Assembly: GCA_965153455.1 (NCBI GenBank)
Contig: OZ234499.1
Coordinates: 17,914,271-17,978,270, forward strand
Direction: 5' to 3'
DNA from: Sphagnum compactum
Taxonomy: Eukaryota; Bryophyta; Sphagnopsida; Sphagnales
DNA length: 64,000 nucleotides
Positions 46,800 through 58,125 of this stretch are shown here, one piece after another. The translations under genes and the position numbers were made by a program. The notes under the pieces are model-generated. The model searched no databases. It saw nothing but the letters and a program-made list of their open reading frames with translations, and was not told the DNA's origin. Within the stretch, counting starts at the first letter, position 1; each line of letters starts with the position of its first letter.

Positions 46800-47350
46800 G
46801 GTTATATATGTGTTAGATATAGAACACCCATATCATTGGATTTCGTTGGTTTTTAACAGAGCTTTCTAACGTCATGTCGCACTCCTTCAGGCGACGTCGG
46901 GAAAGGATCGATTCTCGACTTTTAGTGGTCGAAAGTCAAACTGCCAGTTTGACTCCCGACCCTTCTTTTGCCCATAACTTAGGCTGCATATGTCCAAATT
47001 GCTAATGCGAGGGCATTTTAGACATCTACACTTCAAGACCTTTCCATTGATATAAAGAACACCTCAAGGCAAGGTGTTTTGACCCCTTGTAATCGCTTCT
47101 GAGTTTTCGGGAGTTTCGGAGGACTCCAACTTCCCACTTTTGGGAGTGTGAGCTTCACCCTCACACTTAGCCCAAAGTGGGGTTGCGACATTATTGGGGC
47201 ATACATACAATTGGTGATTGGGGTTACTATTGTTTCTTTGTAAAACTTCTCGAAACTTAGTGGGAAAGTGGAAAGGATTTATGTTCTAGGGTTACGAATT
47301 GAGAGTCAAAAAATGCCTTAGTCCAACTAGTGGGGTCAAAAGAGAGGTCA
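46800..47350. other. GC-richer island, possible retroelement remnant
   Basis: This stretch stands out from its surroundings by base composition and by words such as GACGTCGGGAAAGG, TTTTGCCCATAACTTAGG and CTCGAAACTTAGTGGG. No protease, reverse transcriptase or integrase motif is readable. An LTR or other transposon fragment is a guess. Confidence 0.25.
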
Positions 47351-47689
47351 AAGTGAGATAATTTTTCATGTTCCATAATTTATGTGACATGGCTACTATT
47401 CAATTCCATACATGACTAATTATACCTTGTTATTTGAAATTTCATAGAAGTTGATTGTTGGATAGCTTGTGGTTGTTGATTTAGCATTGCCCTCACTTTT
47501 ATGTGACACCATATGCCCATGCCTTTTTTACATTGGGGTATGTAAAAAAGGTCTTGTAATCATGACCTCCTGGATTTAAGGTCATATCCCGGGGCCAATA
47601 AGCCAAGGGTCCAAGACCAAAAGTTAGGAAGGTCCTAATTACAAGACCTTCCCTAGCATGAAGTTCGCTAGATTTTTTTAACTCATTTC

Positions 47690-48650
47690 TTTTATCCTTT
47701 CTTTTTTTATTCAGCTTTTCTTTTTCTTTTAGCCATTTTCTCCACCCTAAAGTGGAGTGTACGAGGCAATATGCTTCTTTCTTTTTGTTTTGTACACTTC
47801 TTTCTTTTGTTTTTGCACGACATCTCCATCACAAGACACTTTTGCATTATCTCCATTGCTCAAGGTTGTTTTTCTTTCAATGAAGCTCTCTAGCATGTTT
47901 GTCTTAATTGATGTCCTCCAAATTCATTTTCTCATTTTTTCTTCTTTTATTTTGTAGCTCTCTTCTTCTCTCAATCTCTTTGTGTTGTCTCCATCGTTCC
48001 AATTCTTTTTTTTTCAATGAAGCTCCCTACCATCTTTTCCTCAACTACTTTCCTCCATACGTTTTTTTTTCATCCTTTTTTTTTTGGCATTGTTCTCCTC
48101 CAACATATGTTTTGCTGCTATTGTGCAACATCATCATCAACATTTTCTTTCTTTTTTTTAAATTTCGTTTTCTTGCTTTTCTTCTAACCTGTTTTATTCA
48201 TATTATTTTTTTAGCCTTTGCATAGGTAAATTCTTAATGGCCCTTTTTTGTTCTTTTTTATTTATTTTTTACAGAAGCTTCATTTTATTTTATTTTCCAT
48301 TTTTTGCTTCTCTTTTCATTAATGAACCCTTTTTTTTTAAATAGATCCTTTTGCAAGTTTTCTAAAATATTTATGCAAGTTCTTTTATTTCTTTTTTCGT
48401 TTGCAACAACATTTTGTTTCTTTTGTACATTTTTTATTTCTTTATTTGTTGTCTTTTTGTAGGTTTATTCTTCAAATCTTCTTTTATTTTATTTTTTTTC
48501 ATCCACAATTTGCCAATGGCTTGTTTTCTTTGTTTTGCATCACATTGTAAGTTACATTCTTCTCTTTCCTCTTTTAATTTTAATTTTTTAATTTTTTAAT
48601 AGTTTTTCTTCTACTCTTTCTTTATGGCTTTTTTTAATATGACTGTTTCA
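47690..48650. repeat. T-rich strand-asymmetric stretch
   Basis: About 950 bp dominated by T and CT on the plus strand, resembling the 3985-4860 region in composition. Words such as CAATGAAGCTC recur (near 47877, 48015). Phe/Leu-rich frames are composition artefacts. Confidence 0.5.
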
Positions 48651-50263
48651 TAGAAGGTTTGTTATAAAGATCTTAACTCTGATGGAACTTTTGATGCATT
48701 TTTCCCCGATATATTTGGAAGTGAAATTACACAAATGTGTTATGTTGAAACCAGTGGATCAAGCCTTATTGCACCATCTACTCCTTTTGTTTTCGCATAC
48801 ATCCCTTCCCCAAATCAAAAGCTCCTGGCCACAAATAGGCATCCAACAAAGAACAGTGAAAGACAGCAGAATCAGTTGAAGAAGAGAAACACAGAACTAC
48901 TTGAACCACCTTCATATGGTCCTCCACATTCTGTCCAGAATTGTCAAGGCAGAGGACCATAAGAAGGATCATACAAAATCCTCCCAATACTAGCTCCAAG
49001 AAAACTTGTCACTGGAATATGATTAAGATTATGTAAGTTCTAATACTAGAGCGAGGTCCCTCTTTAACACCACAGCATCCATAAACTTTTGATTAGCTAC
49101 ATGGTGACAAAATTGCATGTAAACGCTTAAGAAAAAACCCTTGAATTAATCAACCTCTCTGCCTCATGCACTCACACCACACATATAGCATTCAGCAGTG
49201 CAACACATTTTTCTAAAAGTGTAGGGATGGCAACAAGATGGAAGTTTTGGGGTGGTAAGGCAAAAAACTTCAGGTGACGGGTTTGTTTTTCCATTCACCC
49301 AGGCTGGCTTAGCTCAACATCTGGGTGGTACTCAATGCCATGGTTGGGTTGTAAGGGTGTTGCACAGGGTCAACCATTCCATTGTTGCTTACTGCCAACT
49401 CAAGAGCCCAATTCATTTGATATCTCCTTCCTCACTTGCTTGCTGCTCAGATATTTGATCCGTTCCCTATATTGGTGTGCCTACCCAATGCTTGGATAGT
49501 TAGTTAATGATTCCCCATGTTTCTCACAAAGACTTTGATTTTGGATATCAGGATATCAGGATATCTGCAACAGAACTGAATTCCTTTGCTGCTGTTTCAA
49601 ACTCTCTTGTATTTTCAGTTTGGATATTCACTCTACTCACTTTCTGAGACATATTGGGGATATGATTGGCTGTTGACTCATTTTGATATACCACCTGCCT
49701 CTTACAATCCTGACCACAAACAGGAAACATAGAAGTTAACATCACAGATTCCAGATATTGATTCAAGAGAAAGACCAAAGCACAGCATAAATAAGATGGC
49801 CTGAGAAATACAACCTTTTAGTGAGCATCCAAATTGGTGGAAGTCTCTACTTTGCAGCAAAACATGAGATGTAACAGGTGCCTGATAAACAAAACATAGT
49901 AGTTAGACCTGGGCATGCTTCATAACTACATGAAGGAGCTGAAATTTCAGTCTGAGATCCAAGTAAAACAACACCTACCCTATTCTTCTGTCTTTATTCC
50001 TCTGACAGTGATTACATCACACAATGGTGTTGTCTTCTGCTCAAAGGCTCTTGGCAGAACCCATTGTTTGTTTTCCTGTATTTGTCCATTGTACTAAAGA
50101 GTTATTATCTGCCAAAATACACCTATAGCATTTTCCATCCCCCATGCTCAGCTATCAACACTAAACAGAATCCCACTAAAAGGAAACCTCATTTGAATCC
50201 ACTAGGAAAAAATAGAAAGCAATTCAACCGAGCTGATATAGGTGAGTGGTAAGCAGGCCTGGA
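48651..50263. other. Unassigned; downstream of the RWDD4-like gene
   Basis: Less AT-rich than the flanks. The minus-strand frame 49548-49778 contains FETAAKEFSSVADILIS, and 48778-48999 is also open, but no family is recognised and no connection to the RWDD4-like gene could be shown. It may be its 3' UTR or another transcript. Confidence 0.3.
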
Positions 50264-51744
50264 TCATTGCACCGAGGAGGTGACATGGGGGACTTGGCCC
50301 AACTGCAAACAAACAGGCAAACCCCTTTTCTGGTCAGATGTTCCTACAGCAAAAGAAGCACCAAACAATGCTCCCTCATTACAAAACACAACAGTGCTTT
50401 GGCTGCATGCCTTGCACTCAAAAACTGGAAGAAAACAGGAGTGCAGCTAAGGAAGCACAAAAAAATCCTTCTTTTGCATGTGGAAATCAATCAAAAGATT
50501 CTAAACTCCACTTATCTTTGCCTCAAATGCACAGCCCTAACTCAGCAATCTGGCTTGACCTGATCTGGGTAGCAAGAAACAGAGCAACCAAGGATGGTGA
50601 AACAACATACATGAGAAAGAATTGGCACCCAGTCCCAACCCCTTGGCTTTTCAGATCCTGCTCCATACTTGTCAAAATGACGTCTCTTCTGTGCCTTGGT
50701 AAGTTTATCTTTAGCATTAGTCTCTTTCTTCATTGCACCACTCCCTGGTCGGGCGTCACCATGGCCCAGGTCCTCACTGTCAGAGTCCTGCTTTTCATGT
50801 CCATTGTCAAAACCAGGACAATATGCTTTCTGTCAGAGGTGAAAGGCAGCCAGGTTCAACAGGTAGGTATCCCCTCTATTTCACTACAGTCACAAGGATC
50901 CACACTATTGTGGCCATTAGGGTTTCAGTTCAGAAGCCTTTTAATGTTTTATTGAATTCTCGTCCCCATCTAATCACATGAGCCAAACCAAGGACAAAAC
51001 ATCCCTTCTACTTCACTACAGTCAAGGATCCACAACATTATGGCATCCACAACATTATGGCCATTAAGGTTTCAGTTCACAAGCCCGTTTTTCTTTTTTT
51101 GCATTCTCGTTCCCATCTACTCACATGAGCAAAACCAAGGACATGGAGACAGAGACAGAGAATTTGGTACCACTTGTGGAGTAGGAGGAGGTTTGAGCGC
51201 ATAGAAAGATAGAAGCTGTTCCTTCAACCATTCCACTAGGTTATAACACATGCTCTCCCCTCTTTGCTGTCCTGCCTGTGACACAGCAACCCACCCAGCA
51301 TACACAGTGGGTGTGCCAATTCTTCCATTTCTGCTATGAGAATGCATGTGAATAAGGCATAAACCCTAGGAGGCACACAACACACAAGCGAAAGGGCAAG
51401 AGCGTAGTTTTAGGGTTTAAGAGCGAAGCAAGGGGAAGAGTATGGGTGGCTGAGGGTTTGTTCTAGCACACCTGCTGAAGAAGGCCTTCAACAATGGCTG
51501 ACTTCACAGACTCAGGGTACTTGCGATTGTTGATGTTGCTGACATCGAATTGCGGGAGCGTCTCCGGGTAACCTTCCGGCAACAAGACCTCCAGAAACAA
51601 AGGCGGAGGCAAATCTCCACCACCTCCTTCATCCTCCACATCCGGATCTATCCTTATTCTAAACCTGTTGTCGCTTAGCTTACTGTAACTGTCATAGAAA
51701 ATGGACTCCAGCGCCATCAACTCCTCCTCTATCACCTCCTCCAT
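50264..51744 (-). CDS. RWDD4-like RWD-domain protein
   Basis: Four proposed exons agree in phase: 51472-51744, 51125-51275, 50611-50825 and 50264-50302, giving about 225 residues. Exon 1 starts MEEVIEEELMALESIFYDSY and, with PPLFLEVLLPEGYPETLPQF, forms the N-terminal half of an RWD domain. Exon 2 completes it with AGQQRGESMCYNLVEWLKEQ. Exon 3 has an acidic linker (KQDSDSEDLGHGD) and the C-terminal signature KLTKAQKRRHFDKYG ... KPRGWDWVPILSH, which matches the SKAQKRK...LPRGWNWV end of animal RWDD4. RWD domains are protein-interaction folds related to E2 enzymes without the catalytic Cys; the cellular role of RWDD4 is poorly known. Exon 1, the exon 2 start and the exon 3 end are secure. The exon 2 donor (CAT/GTGAGT), exon 3 acceptor and last exon (LGQVPHVTSSVQ after a TTTGCAG acceptor) are inferred. 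Confidence 0.8.
50871..51145. repeat. ~130-bp tandem duplication inside RWDD4-like intron 2/exon 2 end
   Basis: CCCCTCTATTTCACTACAGT (50871) through ATCACATGAGCCAAACCAAG (near 50970) is repeated from 51002 (CCCTTCTACTTCACTACAGT) through TCACATGAGCAAAACCAAGG (51121). The duplicated unit includes the sequence of the proposed exon 2 donor; the extra copy reads CATGTGATT in place of CATGTGAGT on the gene strand. Confidence 0.85.
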
Positions 51745-52138
51745 CGCCCCAAAAGCTCCCACAAAACACAAAACCAAACAGAAATTCCGCAACGATAGAA
51801 GAGAATGCGGCCACCAAAAATACCCTCAAAATTTACTCGCCAGATAATACGAGTTCTGGCACAAAAAAAACCTTTCCCCCGCAAGAGAACACAGTACAAT
51901 TTCACGACCACAAACAAACAACCCTTCCTTCTTCCTCACGAGGGTACAGGACTCTGCACGAAGAACTCGACATTTCCTGAAACCCTAAACGCGTTCGCAC
52001 CACCAAACCCTAACCCTAAAGCTGTTTTAGTGCATAGAAAAATTCAGTGGATGAAAGAATTGTGGTCCTTGTTGGCTTCATTACGTAAACTTCCAATTTG
52101 ATTCTACCATCCATCGTACTTTTCAAGTTTTTCATTAA

Positions 52139-52905
52139 CCCAAATCAAAGGCAAATTAACCCAATTTTCCATTGACCCAAAATCAAAAGTCCAATTGACC
52201 TAATTTTTCATTGACCCAAATCAAAACTCCGATTAATGCTAATATTCCATTCACCAAATCAAAAGTCCAATTAACCCTAATTTTCTATGGACCCAAATCA
52301 AAACTCCAATTAACCCTAATTTTCTATCGACCCAAATCAAAACTCCAATCAACCCTAATTTTCTATGGACCCAAATCAAAACTCCAATTAACCCAAATTT
52401 TCTATCGACCCAAATCAAAACTCCAATCAACCCTAATTTTCTATGGACCCAAATCAAAACTCCAATTAACCCAAATTTTCTATCGACCCAAATCAAAACT
52501 CCAATTAACCCAAATTTTCTATCGACCCAATCAAAACTCCAATTAACCCTAATTTTCTATGGACCCAAATCAAAACTCCAATTAACCCAAATTTTCTATC
52601 GACCCAAATCAAAACGCCAATTAACCCTAATTTTCTATCAACCCAAATCAAAACTCCAATTAACCCAAATTGTCTATCGACCCAAATCATAACTCCAATT
52701 AACCCTAATTTTCTATCGACCCAAATCAAAACTCCAATTAACCCTAATTTTTCATGGACCCAAATCATAACTCCAATTGACCTTAATTTTTTATTGACCC
52801 AAATCAAAACTCCAATTAACCCTCATTTTCTATTGACCCAAATCAAAACTCCAATTAACCCTAATTTTCTATTGACCCAAATCAAAACTCCAATTCACCC
52901 AAATG
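52139..52905. repeat. 39-bp minisatellite, about 20 units
   Basis: Units of the form CAAATCAAAACTCCAATTAA followed by CCCTAATTTTCTATCGACC repeat with little change from about 52139 to 52905. Alternating variants (GGACC/CGACC, CCCTAAT/CCCAAAT) suggest higher-order expansion. Since 39 is divisible by 3, both strands stay open (13-residue GLIGVLIWVDRKL-type repeats), but there is no reason to think it is translated. It begins about 400 bp upstream of the RWDD4-like start codon. Confidence 0.95.
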
Positions 52906-53149
52906 CAAGTCCAAATCCAAAAGCAATATGACCCAAAGTAAACAGCAAGTCTTCGGAAACAACAACCTATTATTAATTATGCCATGAAAATTGTAACACC
53001 TTTCACCTTAGAAAGAAACAAAAGATATTGTCGATTCAAACTCACACTCAACCATCTTAGTGTGTGGGTGGTGTTCTCATGTCCTTTAAATAAAGCCCCA
53101 ATAGGTAATTAACCTTAATTTTGACAAGGTTTCCATGGTACACAATTAA
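52906..53149. other. Short intergenic stretch, nothing seen
   Basis: No frame or element recognised between the 39-bp array and the next duplication. Confidence 0.5.
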
Positions 53150-54035
53150 CTATTTGAGCTCCGTGTTGTTGCATACTACAAGTGACGATCGATTATTATT
53201 ATTATTATTTATGTTTTCATATGGTTTTCAATAATTCATTATTATTTATGTCAATGTCAAATTTTATTTAAATTAATATACATTTCATGAACATGAAAAG
53301 ACACATGTGAATTTGTTTTTTCATATACAGGTTGGCAAATAGAGAAAAAGAGTGAGATAGTTATAAAATGGAGGTTGTTATTAGGAAAGGTGAGAGATAG
53401 TTATTAATACAATTAATAAAAAAATATACATAAGATATATATTTTTTAAAGTATATAAAAGTAGTTAGGGTTGAAAATGAAATAATTATTTTTGAAATTG
53501 TCTTTGGAATGGTCCATAGATGACCATACGAAAGATTCCAAAAAACTTGTCATATACCAATTCTAATTACTTGTCACTAGAACTTGTTCTCCCCTTGCTA
53601 CACACTACCAATTACGATTTTCTTTTTTATTATGTTCCCATATTGATTATCAATAATTCTTCATTATTTATGTCAATATCAAATTTAATATTAATTAATA
53701 TAAATGTCATGGACATGAAAAGGCACATGTTAATTTGTCTTTCTATATCCACGTTGGTTGGTATGGAAAGGGGGGTGAAATAATTGTATGGATAAAAAAT
53801 AATTATTAAGAAAAGAATGAGATAGTTATAAGGATAAGAGGTAGTTATTAGGAAAGAAGTGAGATAGTTAGGCTTGGAAAATGAGGTAGTTATTAGGAGA
53901 GAAGTGAGATAGTTAGGCTTGAAAATGAGGTAGTTATTAAGAAGAAAGTGAGGTAGTTAAAGCTTGAAAAATGATATAGTTATATATGAAAATGTCTCTG
54001 AAATGGTCCAGGGATGACCATATGAAGGATTAATG
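53150..54035. repeat. Tandem duplication, two diverged copies of ~430-490 bp
   Basis: TCAATAATTCATTATTATTT with ATGAACATGAAAAGACACAT (53228-53310) recurs as TCAATAATTCTTCATTATTT with ATGGACATGAAAAGGCACAT (53649-53730). The ends also match: GGAATGGTCCATAGATGACC (53506) and GAAATGGTCCAGGGATGACC (53999). The second copy contains a further short array of GTGAGATAGTTAGGCTTG units (about 48 bp) at 53820-53970. Confidence 0.85.
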
Positions 54036-54088
54036 CAAAATGAAATGGGTCATTTCCAGCTTTAGAAAATGTGTTGGAACTGCTCAGA

Positions 54089-54117
54089 ATTATTATTATT
54101 ATTATTATTATTATTAT
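54089..54117. repeat. (ATT)n microsatellite
   Basis: About nine uninterrupted ATT units. Confidence 0.9.
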
Positions 54118-54440
54118 CATAATGGCTATAAGTTTTGACCTTATCAAAGATCATATGTGCAACACCCACCACTGACCAATAGCCTACCTACCTAATTATC
54201 ACATTTGTGTTTTTATTAAAAAGGTTTGCAATGTATAATAGAGTCAGTAAAAATTGACATTCCATAATTTGGATTCATTGGGTACATATGAACTACCCTA
54301 GTACTTTGGCCAATTCGACACTAATTATATATCGGAAATGTTGAAATTTTCAAGAATTATTTTCTTCCAAATCAAAAAATATTGTGAAGGATAATGGTGA
54401 ATATTTAGGAATATTCCATTTGTTGAAATGAATTTTTCAA

Positions 54441-54464
54441 AATTAATTAATTAATTAATTAATT
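54441..54464. repeat. (AATT)6 microsatellite
   Basis: Six tandem AATT units; fully self-complementary. Confidence 0.9.
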
Positions 54465-54589
54465 ATTCTACGGACATGTGTTGAAATGGCCAAAGTACTA
54501 TGGTATTGTAATTTTCATTTAAGTCAAGCATTTTGAATTTTCTGCACTCCCATTTCTTTTACCAAAATTATATAATCCCATATTTTCCT

Positions 54590-54790
54590 TGCAAACTTTG
54601 CCAAAAATTTTGGGGAGCTTTGCAGACACGTTGCAAAAATTTCAGGACTTTGCAGCAGACCTTTGCAGCTTTGGAGACTTTACAAAAATTTGAAAGTTTT
54701 GGGGGACTTTGCAGCCATTCCCAAAGTTTTGGGAAACTTTGCAGACCTTTTTGCAAGTGTGATGGGTTTTGCAAGTCTTGAGGTTTGCAG
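54590..54790. repeat. Irregular TTTGCAG-containing repeats
   Basis: The phrase GACTTTGCAG or a close variant occurs about seven times (GGAGCTTTGCAGAC, GGACTTTGCAGCAG, GGGGGACTTTGCAGCC, GGGAAACTTTGCAGACC) with variable spacing. Many of the copies look like splice acceptors, though no coding exon is recognised. Confidence 0.5.
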
Positions 54791-55142
54791 TTCCTTTTGT
54801 GAGTTTTGAATGGCATCGGTTGCTGTCTGAGATGAGATGGGGGATTGAGGATTCGAGAGTTTGGTTTTGTTGGAGAAAAGAGAAATGGGAAGTTTTTGTG
54901 GAGATCTGAGTTGGTGGGGACTCTGTTAGAAGGTGACAGTGTGAAGCCCTTTGCATGAATGGTCTATCTGTATGGATGGGTTTTTGGCTCTTGCCAATTT
55001 TGGTTGTGGCAGCTCATTGTGCTTGTTCCTTCTGCAATCTTTCACCAGTTCTGACTATCAAGATGAAAACCCTAAAGTGGGCAGGATCAAGGGGAACTGG
55101 ACATTAATTGTTAAAAAGTATTGAAGAATTTCATTCAAGCAT

Positions 55143-55275
55143 GAACCTGGTTTCTCACTCAATGTGCAGAAGGAACTTGCATTTAAGGATTTTTGTTCTA
55201 AGAATTTTATTTGAAACACCAACTTGGTTCCTCACTCAATGTGTAGAAGCAACTTACATTTAAGAGTTTTGTTTT
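55143..55275. repeat. Tandem duplication, ~78-bp unit
   Basis: ACCTGGTTTCTCACTCAATG ... CTTGCATTTAAGGATTTT (from 55145) recurs as AACTTGGTTCCTCACTCAAT ... CTTACATTTAAGAGTTTT (from 55221). Confidence 0.8.
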
Positions 55276-55740
55276 CAATTTCAGGTTTTTTAGGGCTTGA
55301 GTTGTCTGGTTTAATATTCTTGTGGAACGTCAAATGCATGCACCAAACTTATGTTGTGATATTGAGGGGACCATTCAGCCATGCAGCTAATTGGATCTGC
55401 AATTGACATAGTTTGTAGAATCACAAATATAACTGTATGGATGTGCAGTTTTATGCTCTTGAAACTTCAGATTGGTATGAAGCTGAGGTTCTTGTTTGTT
55501 CCTCCACTGAAAATTGAAAAGAAAAATTCTAATTACATTTCTCTTGTATGGGTATGTTTCCGAATCATTTTGAATTGAAGCTTCTCTTTGTTTCAGACTT
55601 CATTGTTGATTCATACACAGCCAGAGTAAAAACCTTTCAACTTAATTGTGGGTTTTTAAGTTTCTTTTTTTGGTGTATGTTTTGGGCATTGGTGTATGTT
55701 CTTGTTTCACTAGTAACTGAAATTGAATGATCTGTGTAGG

Positions 55741-56049
55741 TGATTGGCAATACGCAGGACCAAGTCCAGAGGTCATGAGCTCATACCCAACAGCTATGAA
55801 AACTGGTGATTGATTTCTCGTGAAGATACTATTACCATGTGCTTGCTGTCTCTTCAACAGCAATGAGATTTTTAGTTCCATGGGAAAGGTGGAGATGGAT
55901 TTTGTTTGTTTTCTGTTCGTAACTATGAGTTTAGGTGTTGGATTAAACAGTTGAAGGTGCGCAAGAAACCGTGAAGCTGCAGAGAATTTCAAGATTTGTT
56001 GATGGAATAGCTCATCCAAACCTGCTACCATCTCCCATTGCACGTTCAG
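55741..56049 (+). other. Two exon-like open stretches of an unrecognised gene
   Basis: 55741-55794 has a TGTGTAG acceptor, codes for DWQYAGPSPEVMSSYPTAMK and meets a GTGATT donor. A second stretch ending at 56049 reads AQETVKLQRISRFVDGIAHP with NLLPSPIARS and meets a TTCAG/GTATT donor. Both have codon-like composition and splice-like borders on the plus strand, but the start, the joins and the family were not identified. They could belong to a real gene or an old gene fragment. Confidence 0.2.
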
Positions 56050-56332
56050 GTATTATTTGGTATATTGAATGATATCTTTTTGGAGATTATTTTTGCATCT
56101 GTGCTCTTTTTTTGTCATCTTCTTTCATTACTTTACTTGCTCTTGTCAATGTAGAATACAGTTGAGCATCATGCTGGTTCTCATTTTGTGTTTTCTTGTG
56201 ATGCTCAATTCTTTAATTGTTGTGGAGTATGCAGCATTTTGATGGTAGTGAAAGTCCCGCCAAAAAAAGAACACCCTTTTCTCATTCGTGCTCAAGTTGG
56301 CTAAGGATTTACACAGCACCAGGGTTGATGGC

Positions 56333-56480
56333 CAAACTGGTTGAAATATGCAGATGGGTATATGATACTCTTGTCTTTGATTGAGTTGCAGGACATAGTT
56401 AGACAGCCAAACTGGTGGAAATCTGTAAATGGGTACTTGATACTCTTGTGTTTGATTGCGTTACAGGACGTGGTTAGAGA
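56333..56480. repeat. Tandem duplication, ~74-bp unit
   Basis: CCAAACTGGTTGAAATATGC ... TTGCAGGACATAGTTAGACA (from 56333) recurs as CCAAACTGGTGGAAATCTGT ... TTACAGGACGTGGTTAGAGA (from 56407). The copies are close to 85% identical by eye. Confidence 0.85.
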
Positions 56481-56529
56481 TCCAAACTGTCAGCACCTAA
56501 TGCATGGTGGTAACTTAGGCGAATGCAAT

Positions 56530-57750
56530 TAGGACAGAAAAATATGCAATTACCAAACACATTTTGTATTAAGGACAAAAATTCATAAACAAGTTCAAGC
56601 CCAGCCAAAATGACCATATGACCCACCCTAGTACCAATCAGTTGCTGTGGTGCTTGAGTGATCCAATATACCTATGATCAAACACAAAGTCTCTGTGAAT
56701 ACTGATCTGACATATCTTGATAATTCTCCTCATTTTACCCAATTTTGCAGACCATATTACTCATGACTTCTCAAGTCTTTCAAAATCTTCAAACAAAATA
56801 ATCAACTACTGGATGTTTGGTAATAGGTGATTTCTTGCACTACTATCGACCGGGAAGAAACCTATCATTTAGGTCTGCCTTGTACTAGAAGGTTGTTCAG
56901 TTACCAACCTCTGTTTGGTTATAGGCCTGCTTACCTTATCTAACTATGTTTTCTTCTTCATCCTTTGGACTAATCCATCCTTTTGAAGGGGGATAAGACA
57001 TCAAATGAATTTAACACAATATCCAAGGTGATGTGTTTCTCAAATTTTCCCATGGAAACATGTAAGCCCCCTAGATTGATGCATGTTGAGATTTGCTTGA
57101 CCAACTGAAACAACCTTAGGTTGTTAATTGCAAGAGAGCATGTTTTCTCTCTATATCTAGCATGCATGTGATGGGATTTGATATATAGTAACAAATACAT
57201 ATATATATACCCTCGCAACTGGTTAGATAGTAGCAGCACGCAATAGTATCGTGGCCTGTAAATTGGATGAAGTCTAGACTTTACAATACCGTGAAACTGA
57301 GTTTGAACCAACATATATATTCACAAGCTCTACGGGCTATTCAAAAGGGGCCAATAAAGTATAAGATTGGGTTCGATTGGCCTATGACAATTGATCAGCC
57401 CTAGTGACGGCATTTAACTGATCTTTCATTTTATGTTGTTGTAAATTTCATGTTTATCGGCAGGGATGGGGAAATAACTTGCACGTTATATTGGATGTGT
57501 TATACACTGGAAGAGGCTCGTGTATGTATATGGGGTGTTGGTAGACCTGCTCTTCCATGTTGTATACTAGAGTAATTTGTCACCCGTCTGGGGTGCAAGA
57601 TTGTGCCAAGAGTAAAGGAGATGCCAAAAGCCTGGGAAACTCTGATGATAAGCCTGCAGATAGAAGAGGGCTGGAGTAGTGGGGAGATGGGGGTTGTCTT
57701 CATTTTTTGGGGATTAGAGTATTCACACACCAAGTAGTAGTGTGCACTTG
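56530..57750. other. Intergenic, no gene seen
   Basis: No supported frame. The ORF at 56970-57314 (minus) has no recognisable features. Confidence 0.45.
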
Positions 57751-58125
57751 ATGGAAGAAGTAGCTGTTATAGAAACAAAATTGAAAAAAGCTGACAACTC
57801 TTTATACAGCTGTTTGGAGTGTCAAGTTCTAAGAGGAGCTGGTAGATATGATACCAGTGAAAGTGCAGCACGTTTTCTCACAAAAGCTCCAAAATGTGAA
57901 ACAAAGAGAGCTAGCTATGTATGGAGAAAGCCTGATCTTCTAATTACAACTAGGGAGGGGTATTATTGTCAGGAGGGGGGCATTGAGAACCCAAACCAAG
58001 AAGTTGCTTGCTGGATCTGTCCTGTGCAGTGTTTTGTCAGCTTGAGACAATTCAAACAAACAGTGGGCAACATGATGCTGGCAATGATGTTTGGAGATTG
58101 TACTTTGCAGTGTAACTGGATTTAA
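57751..58125 (+). CDS. Hypothetical ORF, 124 codons, unrecognised
   Basis: Open from ATG at 57751 (MEEVAVIETKLKKADNSLYS) to TAA at 58123-58125. It has mixed amino-acid composition and nine Cys, including YSCLEC, CWICPVQC and CTLQC, which gives no clear zinc-binding pattern. No signal peptide, membrane segment or known domain is visible, and there is no neighbour to support it. The complementary strand is also open over 58052-58489, so chance openness is likely. Confidence 0.2.
   Translation: MEEVAVIETKLKKADNSLYSCLECQVLRGAGRYDTSESAARFLTKAPKCETKRASYVWRKPDLLITTREGYYCQEGGIENPNQEVACWICPVQCFVSLRQFKQTVGNMMLAMMFGDCTLQCNWI

Noticed and set aside
52211-52807. Long repetitive ORFs on both strands
   Set aside because: The 39-bp unit is a multiple of 3 and lacks stops, so frames stay open by arithmetic. 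No gene context.
52139-52905. Interstitial telomere from TAACCCTAA words
   Set aside because: The plant telomere unit is TTTAGGG/CCCTAAA in tandem; here the word occurs once per 39-bp unit.
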